A stretch of DNA of 64,000 bases from DAONBD01 sp964525485 (GTDB taxonomy: Bacteria > Patescibacteriota > Gracilibacteria > UBA1369 > LOWO2-01-FULL-3), in NCBI GenBank assembly GCA_964525485.1, contig CAZGHH010000001.1, forward strand, positions 1-64,000, given 5' to 3'. The notes under the pieces are model-generated. The model did not search any database. It saw only the letters and a program-made list of their open reading frames with translations, and was not told the DNA's origin. The position numbers were made by a program, and so were the translations under genes. Each line of letters opens with the position of its first letter. Position 1 is the stretch's first letter. Of this stretch, positions 35,723-43,966 are shown piece after piece.

Positions 35723-38410
35723 ATGGCGGAATTCCTAAATAAATTCGTAGATCTGTTGGTAGAAAAACCTCTATTTATCCCATTATTAATCATTGGGATA
35801 TGGGTTTTGTGTCATTGGACTTTAAAAGCGGTCAGGAGATGGGTCGCGTATAATTCCGATAAACACAGAATCTTTTTCAAGATCACAATGCCACGCGAAG
35901 ACAGTCAGAAGGACAAGGAAAAAGCGGTCGAAAAAGACTTCAGAGAAAAAATAGCAATGATGGCGCAGTTCTACAGAGCGCTGGAAGAAACAAAAGAGAT
36001 GAATATATGGAACTCAATAAGAACAAAATTTCTTAAAGACAATATTTTTACGTTTGAATTGGTGGCAGAGCATAAGGAGGTTAATTTTTATGTATCAACG
36101 CCAAAGTATTACGCAGGAATAGTAGAGAAACAGATAACTTCATTTTATAACGACGCAGAAGTGTTGCCGGTTCCGGCGTATGATCACTGTCCGGAAGGAA
36201 ATAAAGTAAAAGGAATGTATGCTTTTCAGCATAGTCCGTATTGGTACCCGACAAAAACATACAAAAAAATTGAAAACGATCCATTAAACGATCTTGCGAA
36301 TATATTCTCAAACATGCACGAAAAAGAGACCGGAATATATCAAGTAGTAATCCGTCCAAGAAGAGACAAATGGAACAAAAAAGCTGAAAAACAAGGCTCG
36401 GCACTATTTCAAGGAAAAACAGGAGGGAAATTAGCAGATATCCCCGTTATTGGTAAAATTTACGCACTTTTAACAGGTATAGTTTTTGGTTATGAAAAAT
36501 ATAAACAAAACGCGCCATCTCAAGATTATTCTACCGGATATGTGAGAATGCTTCAGACAAAAGAAGAAATCGCAAAAGCGGTTGGAGAAAAATCACAACA
36601 GGCCGGTTTTGATGCGGTGATTAGATTATTAGCGACCGCGGAAACAGAAAACAGAGCCGAAGAAATTGCCAACAACATGATAGTTGGTCTAAACGTATTT
36701 AAAGATCCTTCGATGAATTATTATCAAACCAGGAGATTGTTTTTCATAGATAAATGGAATGACGCGATAATGTTATGGAATTTCAAAAAAAGATATCTGG
36801 TAGACAGAGGATGGTTTGATTTTTTAGATGAGAAAACATCATTGTTAAGTGAGGAAGAATTGGCATCACTTTTTCATTTTCCGAACTCTCATTATAATAA
36901 AGTTCCTACGATTAGATGGTTGTCATACAAAGTTTTGCCTGCTCCTACAAATCTAAAGAATGAGGGAATATTACTTGGATTAAATCTTTACAGAGGTAAA
37001 GAAAATCCGGTGCATTTCCCGGACAAAGATAGAGCCCGTCATCATTATGTGATTGGACAGACCGGTACTGGTAAATCTAGTTTCTTGTCATATATGGTTC
37101 GCCAGGATATTCAAAACGGAAAAGGCGTCTGTTTAATTGATCCACATGGAGATTTGGTTGATGACGTAATAAATTTTATTCCAAAAGAAAGAGCAAAAGA
37201 CGTGATTATCTTTGATCCTTCAGACACAGAGCGTCCTATGGGACTCAATATTCTGGAAGCGACAACACCTGCTGAAATGGATATGGCGTCCAGTCAAGCT
37301 ACCGAAATATTTATAAAACTTTTCGGTGATGAGATATTCGGACCACGTATCCAGCACTATTTCAGAAATGCATGTTTGACTCTTATGGAAGATCTTGAAG
37401 AAGGCGCGACGTTGATAGACGTCCCGAGGATTTTCGTGGATGAAGAATTTATGAAATATAAAGTTAAAAAAGTCACCAATCCGATAGTTAAATCATTTTG
37501 GAAAAATGAATATGCGAACACGGGAGCACGCGAAAGAGAAGAGATGATACCTTATTTCAGTGCGAAATTCGGACCATTTATTACAAACTCGATCATGCGT
37601 AATACGATTGGCCAGACGAAATCCGCTTTTAATTTCAGAAAAGTGATGGATGAGGGAAAGATTCTTCTTGTTAAACTTTCAAAAGGTAAAATCGGAGATT
37701 TAAACACTCAATTACTCGGACTTGTAATAGTGGCTAGAATACAAATGGCCGCAATGAGTCGTGCTGATATGGAAGAAAAAAACAGAAAAGAATTCTACTT
37801 ATATGTGGATGAGTTTCAAAACTTTGCTACGGATTCATTCTGTTCAATCCTTTCAGAGGCCAGAAAATACAAACTAGCTTTGATAATGGCTCATCAATAC
37901 ATCAATCAGTTGGTTACAACTAAATTTGGAAGTACATCAACCCAGATCAGAGATGCAGTATTTGGTAACGTCGGAACGATTAGTGCATTCAAAGTTGGCG
38001 CTGAAGATGCTGAGTATTTGGCTAAAGAATTTGCACCAGCATTAACTGAACAAGATCTAATCGGAATAGCTAACTACAAACAATATATTAAATTAAACAT
38101 CAATAACACAGCTTCGAGACCGTTTTCTATGAATACTATATACAATCAAGATGGTGCGAATGAAAAAGTCGGAAGTATCGTAAAAGAGTATTCGAGAATG
38201 AAACACGGTCGTAAAAAAGAATTCGTCGATCAAGAAATAGCGGCGAGAATAGGAATAGATTATAATGATGAGCCTGTCGATATATCAAAACTTCCAAGTA
38301 TGCCGGATCAGGCAGGAGGTGGAAATCCAATGGCTAGTATTCTGGCTCAAGCAAAAGCGGAAGCAGTACAACCTACTCAGCCTACCACGCCTCCTGCGGG
38401 TCAAACATAA
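35723..38410 (+). CDS. TraG/VirD4-like membrane ATPase (paralog 2)
   Basis: 895 residues, homologous over its length to the ATPase at 10949-13489. An N-terminal membrane segment (about 13-32), a poorly conserved N-terminal domain, then the motor with GQTGTGKSS (about 445-453), DPHGDLVDDV, FDPSDTERPMGLNILE, and Walker B LYVDEFQNF (about 694-702), followed by SEARKYKLALIMAHQYINQL. The C-terminal tail is Pro/Gln/Thr rich, unlike the Gly/Ser tail of paralog 1. Both keep intact Walker motifs, so both are probably active. It has its own promoter. Substrate unknown. Confidence 0.85.
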   Translation: MAEFLNKFVDLLVEKPLFIPLLIIGIWVLCHWTLKAVRRWVAYNSDKHRIFFKITMPREDSQKDKEKAVEKDFREKIAMMAQFYRALEETKEMNIWNSIRTKFLKDNIFTFELVAEHKEVNFYVSTPKYYAGIVEKQITSFYNDAEVLPVPAYDHCPEGNKVKGMYAFQHSPYWYPTKTYKKIENDPLNDLANIFSNMHEKETGIYQVVIRPRRDKWNKKAEKQGSALFQGKTGGKLADIPVIGKIYALLTGIVFGYEKYKQNAPSQDYSTGYVRMLQTKEEIAKAVGEKSQQAGFDAVIRLLATAETENRAEEIANNMIVGLNVFKDPSMNYYQTRRLFFIDKWNDAIMLWNFKKRYLVDRGWFDFLDEKTSLLSEEELASLFHFPNSHYNKVPTIRWLSYKVLPAPTNLKNEGILLGLNLYRGKENPVHFPDKDRARHHYVIGQTGTGKSSFLSYMVRQDIQNGKGVCLIDPHGDLVDDVINFIPKERAKDVIIFDPSDTERPMGLNILEATTPAEMDMASSQATEIFIKLFGDEIFGPRIQHYFRNACLTLMEDLEEGATLIDVPRIFVDEEFMKYKVKKVTNPIVKSFWKNEYANTGAREREEMIPYFSAKFGPFITNSIMRNTIGQTKSAFNFRKVMDEGKILLVKLSKGKIGDLNTQLLGLVIVARIQMAAMSRADMEEKNRKEFYLYVDEFQNFATDSFCSILSEARKYKLALIMAHQYINQLVTTKFGSTSTQIRDAVFGNVGTISAFKVGAEDAEYLAKEFAPALTEQDLIGIANYKQYIKLNINNTASRPFSMNTIYNQDGANEKVGSIVKEYSRMKHGRKKEFVDQEIAARIGIDYNDEPVDISKLPSMPDQAGGGNPMASILAQAKAEAVQPTQPTTPPAGQT

Positions 38411-38457
38411 ACCACGGCAAAATAGCAAAATTTACTATAGAATTTGGTGTAAAACAT

Positions 38458-39009
38458 TTACCACCAGACTTTTTTCCATCCCAAATAATATGCTATCAAA
38501 TTTGCTACGATAGGGAAGATAGGAGAGATTATTATGACTGCAAGCAAAACATCCAAAGGGAGAGCTATAGCTATCAAAACAAAGACCAAAGAACCAATCA
38601 CATAATCAATTTGATCAAATATAGGAAAAGGTTTGCCTGGAGCTATGCCGACACGTCTTTTGACAAAACTTTTTACCGAATCGCCAACCAAAGCCCCAAA
38701 TCCAAGTAAAAATCCTATAACAAGAGATCCGACAAAAGTATAATTTACGACAGAAATTTGATGCAAATATCCATGAGCGTAAAACAAAAATTGAGCAAAA
38801 CAAACAATAACTCCACCCAAAACTCCGACTAAATATCCTTTAACAGTTTTGTTGTCACCAAAAATTCTTACTCCTCGCCACTTGCGCCCCAGATCAATAG
38901 GTTTTTCAAAAAAATCACCAATATAAATATTAGTAAAAACGACCGGAAGAGAGTTCGCGATATACGCCGGTAGCATAAAATAAACTGCTTGAAGAATTGA
39001 GTCTAACAT
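38458..39009 (-). CDS. CDP-archaeol synthase (CarS)-family CDP-lipid synthase
   Basis: 183-residue integral membrane protein of the CarS/CdsA superfamily. Signature segments are MLPAYIANSLPVVF, KPIDLGRKWRGVRIFGDNKTVKG, GDSVKSFVKRRVG, APGKPFPIFDQIDYVIGSLVF. In archaea CarS transfers CMP from CTP to unsaturated archaetidic acid; bacterial members occur, but their substrate is not established. The essential Asp/Lys residues of the GDNKT and DQID segments are present. It is transcribed alone, convergent with TraG-like ATPase 2 and upstream of nothing else on this strand except tRNA-Met. Confidence 0.85.
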   Translation of the reverse strand: MLDSILQAVYFMLPAYIANSLPVVFTNIYIGDFFEKPIDLGRKWRGVRIFGDNKTVKGYLVGVLGGVIVCFAQFLFYAHGYLHQISVVNYTFVGSLVIGFLLGFGALVGDSVKSFVKRRVGIAPGKPFPIFDQIDYVIGSLVFVLIAIALPLDVLLAVIIISPIFPIVANLIAYYLGWKKVWW

Positions 39010-39024
39010 CTGTTAAAATTACAA

Positions 39025-39101
39025 TGGTAACAGGGGGCGGAATTGAACCGCCGACCTCGGGCTTATGAGTCCCGCGCTCTAACCAACTGAGCTACCCTGT
39101 C
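39025..39101 (-). tRNA. tRNA-Met (CAU), elongator type
   Basis: 77 nt with acceptor GACAGGG/CCCTGTT (terminal G-U pair), D stem GCTC/GAGC, anticodon loop CTCATAA giving CAU, T loop TTCAATT, encoded CCA. The paired 1-72 position argues against an initiator. A tRNA-Ile with lysidine-modified CAU cannot be excluded from sequence alone. Confidence 0.9.
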
Positions 39102-39116
39102 GAAGTGAGGAGCAAG

Positions 39117-39136
39117 AGAGAAAGCTTACTTTCTCT
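39117..39136. repeat. Perfect 8-bp inverted repeat upstream of tRNA-Met
   Basis: AGAGAAAG and CTTTCTCT around a CTTA loop, 16 bp upstream of the tRNA 5' end. No T-run follows on either strand, so it is not a classical terminator. Confidence 0.4.
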
Positions 39137-39167
39137 AATTGATCCGAATGAGCCAGGAATATCTATA

Positions 39168-39197
39168 GATACCCTGTCAGAATGCTACCCTGTCGAA
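39168..39197. repeat. Duplicated tRNA-Met 5' end fragments
   Basis: GCTACCCTGTCGAA at 39184-39197 is an exact 14-nt copy of 39091-39104, which spans the first 11 nt of tRNA-Met plus three flanking bases. An imperfect copy (ATACCCTGTCAGAA) lies at 39169-39182. This may be a remnant of tRNA duplication or of an integration event. Confidence 0.5.
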
Positions 39198-39262
39198 TAC
39201 ACATCAAAACAGGACATTTTTATCAGGAAATACGGCAAAAAGCAAGGTTTTTCAGGTGAGAC

Positions 39263-39291
39263 TTGACGTGTAGAGATGAAAGTGTTAAAAT
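39263..39291 (+). promoter_or_regulatory. Promoter of the conserved hypothetical gene at 39311
   Basis: TTGACG (39263-39268), 17 nt, TAAAAT (39286-39291) preceded by TGT (extended -10). It places the start of transcription near 39298 and rules out an upstream TTG start at 39263. Confidence 0.7.
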
Positions 39292-39310
39292 CCTACCTTT
39301 AATTTGTCAT

Positions 39311-40216
39311 ATGGAAGAAGGGATTACAGTAGAATATAATGCATTCGATTCCGTATCGGATAGGTATTATTACCCGAGAGGCATCGAGTATGCCTATAAA
39401 CAGCAAGAAGGGTACAGGCTACCGGTCAAAGTCATTCCATATGATGGGGTAAGAGATACTGTTTTAGGAGGCACGAACAGAGTTCCGTTCAAACAGCCAC
39501 CAGATATGGAGACAGTGGAGACAGGTGTAATTAGAGCGAACGAATTGGGAATGAGTTTTAAAATTGCATTAAATGGAGGGCTACAAATACCCGGAAAAAT
39601 AGATCTGATAAACGATACAAGATTCAAAAACGATCTAAGAGTTTTAGAGTTGCTAGCAGAGGAAGGAGCGCGACACGGAGTTGAAAATATAGTTACTATC
39701 TATAGAGATGAGGTTCTGGAAGTCGTGAGAGAATTATTTCCAAATCTTGCGACTTCAGCTTCAACTATCAGATACGCAGTGCCGAGAACAGGAGAGGAGC
39801 ACGAAGCAAAATACAGACAGGATTTAAACGATTTTGACCAAGTAATTCCAATCCCTCAGCACACAACGGCAGAATTCTTGAGAAGATTTCAGAACGAAAT
39901 AGGGAAAATAGTAATTTTCCCATTTTTGACATGCGGACAAGTGGATTTAGAAGCATGCCAAGCACATTATACGGATTTATATTCTGGACTAGATAATAGA
40001 TTCAGGCCAAATCCAAACAAAGATTGTCGCCAATGTAAAAACGGAGGTCTCTTCAAAGACGAAGAAGAATTCAAAGATGTAATAGGGTTGGGCGTATCGA
40101 GTTTTAAAGTTGCAAGAAGTGACGGTAGCAAAGGGCTTCCAAACAGTATTAAACAAATAATAGCTGTATATTTAGCAGCAAAACGAAAAAAGGAGCGTAC
40201 GGACAGAATAATTTAA
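39311..40216 (+). CDS. Hypothetical protein, possible TIM-barrel (U32-like) fold
   Basis: About 301 residues from ATG 39311, chosen because the longer frame begins inside the -35 box. Alternating strand and helix segments (SFKIALNGG, ENIVTIYRDEVLEVVRELFPN, KIVIFPFLTCGQVDLEAC), a CRQCK pair, and a C-terminal FKVARSDGSKGLPNSIKQII are loosely reminiscent of U32-peptidase-like or radical-type TIM barrels. The similarity is weak and I do not assign a function. No signal peptide. It is a solitary gene between two tRNAs, with its own strong promoter and AGA-rich arginine coding, so it may be accessory. Confidence 0.5.
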   Translation: MEEGITVEYNAFDSVSDRYYYPRGIEYAYKQQEGYRLPVKVIPYDGVRDTVLGGTNRVPFKQPPDMETVETGVIRANELGMSFKIALNGGLQIPGKIDLINDTRFKNDLRVLELLAEEGARHGVENIVTIYRDEVLEVVRELFPNLATSASTIRYAVPRTGEEHEAKYRQDLNDFDQVIPIPQHTTAEFLRRFQNEIGKIVIFPFLTCGQVDLEACQAHYTDLYSGLDNRFRPNPNKDCRQCKNGGLFKDEEEFKDVIGLGVSSFKVARSDGSKGLPNSIKQIIAVYLAAKRKKERTDRII

Positions 40217-40243
40217 GTCTAAAGATAGTTAAAAAAGCTTTCT

Positions 40244-40318
40244 TGGTTGCGGGGGGCGGATTCGAACCACCGACCTCAAGGTTATGAGCCTTGCGAGCTG
40301 CCTCTGCTCCACCCCGCG
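40244..40318 (-). tRNA. Initiator tRNA-fMet (CAU)
   Basis: 75 nt. Initiator marks are the C1 x A72 mismatch (acceptor CGCGGGG opposite CCCCGCA) and A11-U24. The anticodon stem is CAAGG/CCTTG with loop CTCATAA, so only two of the three usual G-C pairs are present; pair 29-41 is A-U. The D loop is two nt shorter than in E. coli. CCA is encoded. Confidence 0.93.
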
Positions 40319-40346
40319 TCGATAAAAACCTTACCGGAACGGTGAG

Positions 40347-40375
40347 AGATTAATAGAAACTTGATACAAAGTCAA
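40347..40375 (-). promoter_or_regulatory. Promoter of initiator tRNA
   Basis: On the minus strand TTGACT (40370-40375), 17 nt, TAATCT (40347-40352, weak). Initiation near 40340 would leave a 22-nt precursor leader. Confidence 0.4.
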
Positions 40376-40378
40376 ATT

Positions 40379-40804
40379 TCATTCAAAAAAGAAATCCCAC
40401 CATTTTTGAGGATTACTGCGAGTTTCAATTTTTACGCTGTCTACAGTCTCAAATTCTGATTTTTCCCCACTTAAAATTTCTTGGAAATTTCTTTCTGTAT
40501 TTTTAGCTTCATAAGTAAGACTGTCTGGCGAAACAACGATAACTTCTTCACCAGGATTCACGAGCCCAAGATTTTGTTTTGCGATTTTATCGATATACTC
40601 CTCGGAAGTGAAATACAAATAGTCACTAGTCTTTTTTTGATTTTCGGCTTTAATTAAAGCATTTTCCTTTTCATATTCAGCTATATACCTATCAACCAAG
40701 TAACTGTTGTATACATTTTTAGTCAAAGAATATATCAAATACGCCACGAGAAGAAACTCGATTATAAGTATCACTTTCGTGAGGCTTGAGGTATTTGAAT
40801 CCAT
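40379..40804 (-). CDS. DivIC/FtsB-like septum formation protein
   Basis: 141 residues: short cytosolic N-terminus, one membrane segment (about 9-27), a coiled coil (about 40-62), then a small conserved tail with EYIDKIAKQNLGLVNPGEEVIVV, typical of the FtsB/DivIC family. These proteins bridge FtsL and FtsQ/DivIB in the divisome. No other division gene is adjacent. It lies directly upstream of the fMet tRNA on the same strand and divergent from murC. Confidence 0.85.
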   Translation of the reverse strand: MDSNTSSLTKVILIIEFLLVAYLIYSLTKNVYNSYLVDRYIAEYEKENALIKAENQKKTSDYLYFTSEEYIDKIAKQNLGLVNPGEEVIVVSPDSLTYEAKNTERNFQEILSGEKSEFETVDSVKIETRSNPQKWWDFFFE

Positions 40805-40864
40805 GGCTAGATTTTTAGCATAAAAAGGTTAAAATTACCACAGTCAGAATATTAATTTTTACAA

Positions 40865-42232
40865 ATGTTAAAGGAAGCAAAAAAGATACACTTCGTAGGA
40901 ATAGGAGGTATAGGTATAAGTACTATCGCGCAAATTTTAAAAGAACAAGGGAAAGAAATTACAGGCTCAGACATTGAAGACACAGATCACATACATCAAC
41001 TTCAAAGTGGAGGAATTCGCGTTGCAATAGGTCATGACGCGAAAAATCTAGAGGACGGTACGGATCTTGTTATTTACTCATTCGCAATTGAAAAAGATAA
41101 TCCGGAATTATTAGCGGCGCACGAAAAAACCATTCCGTGTATCACATATCCACAGTCAGTAGGGGAGTTCAGTAAAGATTATTACACAATTGCCATTACG
41201 GGAACTCATGGCAAATCTACGACGACGAGTATGACAGCACTTCTACTTCTCAACGCGGGCCTCGATCCGACAGTAATAGATGGAACAAAAATGAAAGAAC
41301 TCGGTGACAAGAATTATCGCCTTGGAAAAGGTAAATATCTTGTAGTTGAAGCATGTGAATTTAGAGATGCATTTTTGAATTACAAGATGGACGTTCTCGC
41401 GACAATTAATGTCGACTCAGATCATCTTGATTATTTTTTAACACAGGAGAATTACGTTCAGGCTTTCAACAACGCAGCAAAAAAAGTTGAACCAAATGGT
41501 CTCCTAATTATAGACGCAGAGGATGCAAATAGCCGACATATCCAAGACGGAGCATCTGCTCACCCGGTCTGGATTACAAGCAACATTGAGCATAAATTTA
41601 AAAAAGATTACTACTATCTCGAAGGAAATACTCTTTATTACGTAGATAAAAACAGCACAGAGCAAACATTACAGATAAATCCAAACGTGCCAGGCAAATT
41701 CAATATTCGCAACGCAGCACATACTGCAATTATTGGTGTTCATTTAGATATTCCAAAACAAAAAATTGAAGAAGGTATCGCGGCCTTTCAAGGTAGCTGG
41801 CGCAGAATGGAATTAAAAGAAACAAACCTTAAACACGCGTTATTCTATGATGATTACGGTCATTTGGCTTCCGAAGTCGACAATACTTTGAAAGCAATTC
41901 GTGAAGAATATCCAGATAAAAAAATCCTCGCGGTTTTCCAACCGCATCAATTCATTCGTATCAAAAATTACTTAAAAGAATTCGGCGAATGCTTCTCAGC
42001 CGCAGATGACGTGCTTATCCCGGACATTCTCCGTAATCGTGACACTCCAGAGCAAATGGCGAGTATCGGAACCGAAGAACTTCTAACTGAAATAAAGAAA
42101 CACAAAGAAAACGTTTTTCATACAACCGATATATACAACACTGCAGACTGGGTTCGCTCTCACGGCGATGAATACGACGTGGTAGTGGCGATGGGTTCAG
42201 GAAATATCAAGAAGTTGTATAAGTTAATATAG
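40865..42232 (+). CDS. murC: UDP-N-acetylmuramate--L-alanine ligase
   Basis: Mur ligase adding L-Ala to UDP-MurNAc in peptidoglycan precursor synthesis. 455 residues with the N-terminal Rossmann motif HFVGIGGIGIST, ATP-binding ITGTHGKSTTT, INVDSDHLDYF, and the C-terminal YDDYGHLASEV segment, where MurC usually has DDYAHHP. The related recycling enzyme Mpl is an alternative, but MurC fits better. It shows that this organism makes wall precursors. Single gene, convergent with cysS. Confidence 0.92.
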   Translation: MLKEAKKIHFVGIGGIGISTIAQILKEQGKEITGSDIEDTDHIHQLQSGGIRVAIGHDAKNLEDGTDLVIYSFAIEKDNPELLAAHEKTIPCITYPQSVGEFSKDYYTIAITGTHGKSTTTSMTALLLLNAGLDPTVIDGTKMKELGDKNYRLGKGKYLVVEACEFRDAFLNYKMDVLATINVDSDHLDYFLTQENYVQAFNNAAKKVEPNGLLIIDAEDANSRHIQDGASAHPVWITSNIEHKFKKDYYYLEGNTLYYVDKNSTEQTLQINPNVPGKFNIRNAAHTAIIGVHLDIPKQKIEEGIAAFQGSWRRMELKETNLKHALFYDDYGHLASEVDNTLKAIREEYPDKKILAVFQPHQFIRIKNYLKEFGECFSAADDVLIPDILRNRDTPEQMASIGTEELLTEIKKHKENVFHTTDIYNTADWVRSHGDEYDVVVAMGSGNIKKLYKLI

Positions 42233-42247
42233 CGCTTGAAGTTTGAT

Positions 42248-43624
42248 TTAAACTCTTTTCCAGATCGTTCCGTTTGGGCCGTCTTCCAGAACGATTCCTT
42301 TTCCTTTTAACAAATCTCTGATTTCATCTGATCTTTTAAAGTTTTTCGTAGCACGAACCTCGTTTCTTTCTTTTATCAACTCCTCGATGTCAGAATCCAA
42401 AGCTTTTTCTTGCACGAAGATAATCCCGAAAACAGAATCGAAACGTTTAAGCAATTCAATAACCTGGTCTTTCTTATACTCAGTTTCGAATCCAACATCT
42501 TTAATTAAATCAAAAACTACAGAAAGTGCGCCAGACGTATCGAAATCATTGTCCATAAATTCTTCAAATCTTTTCGCGTAAAATTCAGCATCGAAATCTT
42601 TCTCTCCGTTACTGTTTTTTAAACTTCTCACGAAATCATGAATCCTCTGCAAGCCAGCCTTCGCCTGGTCAAGTAATTCGTCACTAAATTCGATAGGTGA
42701 ACTGTAGTGCTTTTGCAAAATCATGTAGCGGATTACGCGACCATCGTATTTTTTTAAAATCTCTTTTAATGTAAAGAAATTACCGAGACTCTTACTCATC
42801 TTCTCTTTATTCACAGTGATGAATCCATTATGCATCCAGTATTTAGCAAAAGCTCCAATGCCAAACACAGACTCGCTCTGAGCAATCTCACATTCATGAT
42901 GAGGAAACTGTAGATCAGCACCACCTCCGTGAATATCAAATTTTTCGCCAAGAAGTTTCCATGACATTACGGAACATTCCAAGTGCCAACCAGGACGACC
43001 GTCTCCCCAAGGAGAAGCCCAAAACGGCTCGCCATCTTTCTTGAATTTCCATACACAAAAGTCATAAGGATTTCTTTTCCCCGTATTTTCAGCAACTCTA
43101 GCGCCAATTTTCAAATCTTTCAATTTTTGTCCTGATAATTTTCCATATGAAGGATCTCTTGTAATGTCAAAATAAACTCCGTCACCATCGATAACATACG
43201 TCACGCCGGCGCTCTCCATCTTCTGCAAAAACTCGATCATCGCCGGTATGTATTCAGTCGCTCTAGGAGTTGCATCCGGCGCCATTATCCCGAGCGCCTC
43301 ATAATCTTCCTGGTAAGAAGGAATGATCTTATCAGCCAATTCCTCCACGCTAATATCTTCTTCATTCGCACGATTTATCATCTTGTCGTCGATATCCGTA
43401 TAATTTGAAACAAACCGCACTTCGTATCCTTTATAAATCAAATACTTACGAACGATATCGAAACAAACAGCGCTTCTGCCATGTCCCAAATGTCCGTGAT
43501 CGTAAACAGTCGGTCCGCAAACATACATAGAAACTTTTTTCGATCCAGGTTCGGTTTCAGCGTCGACAGGAGAGAACTTCTCTTTTTTCCAAGTCAATGT
43601 ATTTTTAATTTTCAAGTTCCCCAT
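42248..43624 (-). CDS. cysS: Cysteinyl-tRNA synthetase
   Basis: Class I synthetase charging tRNA-Cys, 458 residues. Motifs: CGPTVYDHGHLGHGRS (HIGH region and zinc Cys), YTDIDDKMINRA, WHLECSVMSWKLLG, DIHGGGADLQFPHHECEIAQSE, EKMSKSLGNF, and a short C-terminal domain ending LEDGPNGTIWKR. It follows the yggT gene by 13 nt and shares its direction. Confidence 0.98.
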   Translation of the reverse strand: MGNLKIKNTLTWKKEKFSPVDAETEPGSKKVSMYVCGPTVYDHGHLGHGRSAVCFDIVRKYLIYKGYEVRFVSNYTDIDDKMINRANEEDISVEELADKIIPSYQEDYEALGIMAPDATPRATEYIPAMIEFLQKMESAGVTYVIDGDGVYFDITRDPSYGKLSGQKLKDLKIGARVAENTGKRNPYDFCVWKFKKDGEPFWASPWGDGRPGWHLECSVMSWKLLGEKFDIHGGGADLQFPHHECEIAQSESVFGIGAFAKYWMHNGFITVNKEKMSKSLGNFFTLKEILKKYDGRVIRYMILQKHYSSPIEFSDELLDQAKAGLQRIHDFVRSLKNSNGEKDFDAEFYAKRFEEFMDNDFDTSGALSVVFDLIKDVGFETEYKKDQVIELLKRFDSVFGIIFVQEKALDSDIEELIKERNEVRATKNFKRSDEIRDLLKGKGIVLEDGPNGTIWKRV

Positions 43625-43637
43625 TATTTAAAAAAAA

Positions 43638-43937
43638 TTATAAAAACGTAATCAATTTAATCAATCCATAAACAAGAATGTTTATGATAAGCATAGCAGT
43701 AAAAGGTGACAGATCGAGCATGCCGATCCTATGAGGTAATTTTCTGGCAACACGCAAAATCGGCTCAGTAATATCATGTACAAAATAAGTGATTCTTCCG
43801 GGTTTTCTCATACCTCCAACATTAATCCAAGACAAAATAATCCTGGCAAAAATAGCATAAGACATGATATTGCCAAGAACTGTAATAAAATTAACAGCAA
43901 AAACTTTTATCTGTGTAATATCTATATTCATAGCCAA
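43638..43937 (-). CDS. YggT-family membrane protein
   Basis: 99 residues with two membrane helices and the family motifs YAIFARIILSWIN, VHDITEPILRVARKLPHR and LDLSPFTAMLIINIL. YggT proteins are linked to osmotic tolerance and, in Gram-positives, to cell-division/wall gene clusters (YlmG). It probably forms a transcript with cysS. Confidence 0.88.
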   Translation of the reverse strand: MAMNIDITQIKVFAVNFITVLGNIMSYAIFARIILSWINVGGMRKPGRITYFVHDITEPILRVARKLPHRIGMLDLSPFTAMLIINILVYGLIKLITFL

Positions 43938-43966
43938 TTAAAATTCATTGGCCAGATTCTAGCATC

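Noticed and set aside
39263..39310. Longer start (TTG) for the gene at 39311
   Set aside because: The TTG is part of a TTGACG -35 box whose transcript starts after it, so these codons cannot be in the mRNA.
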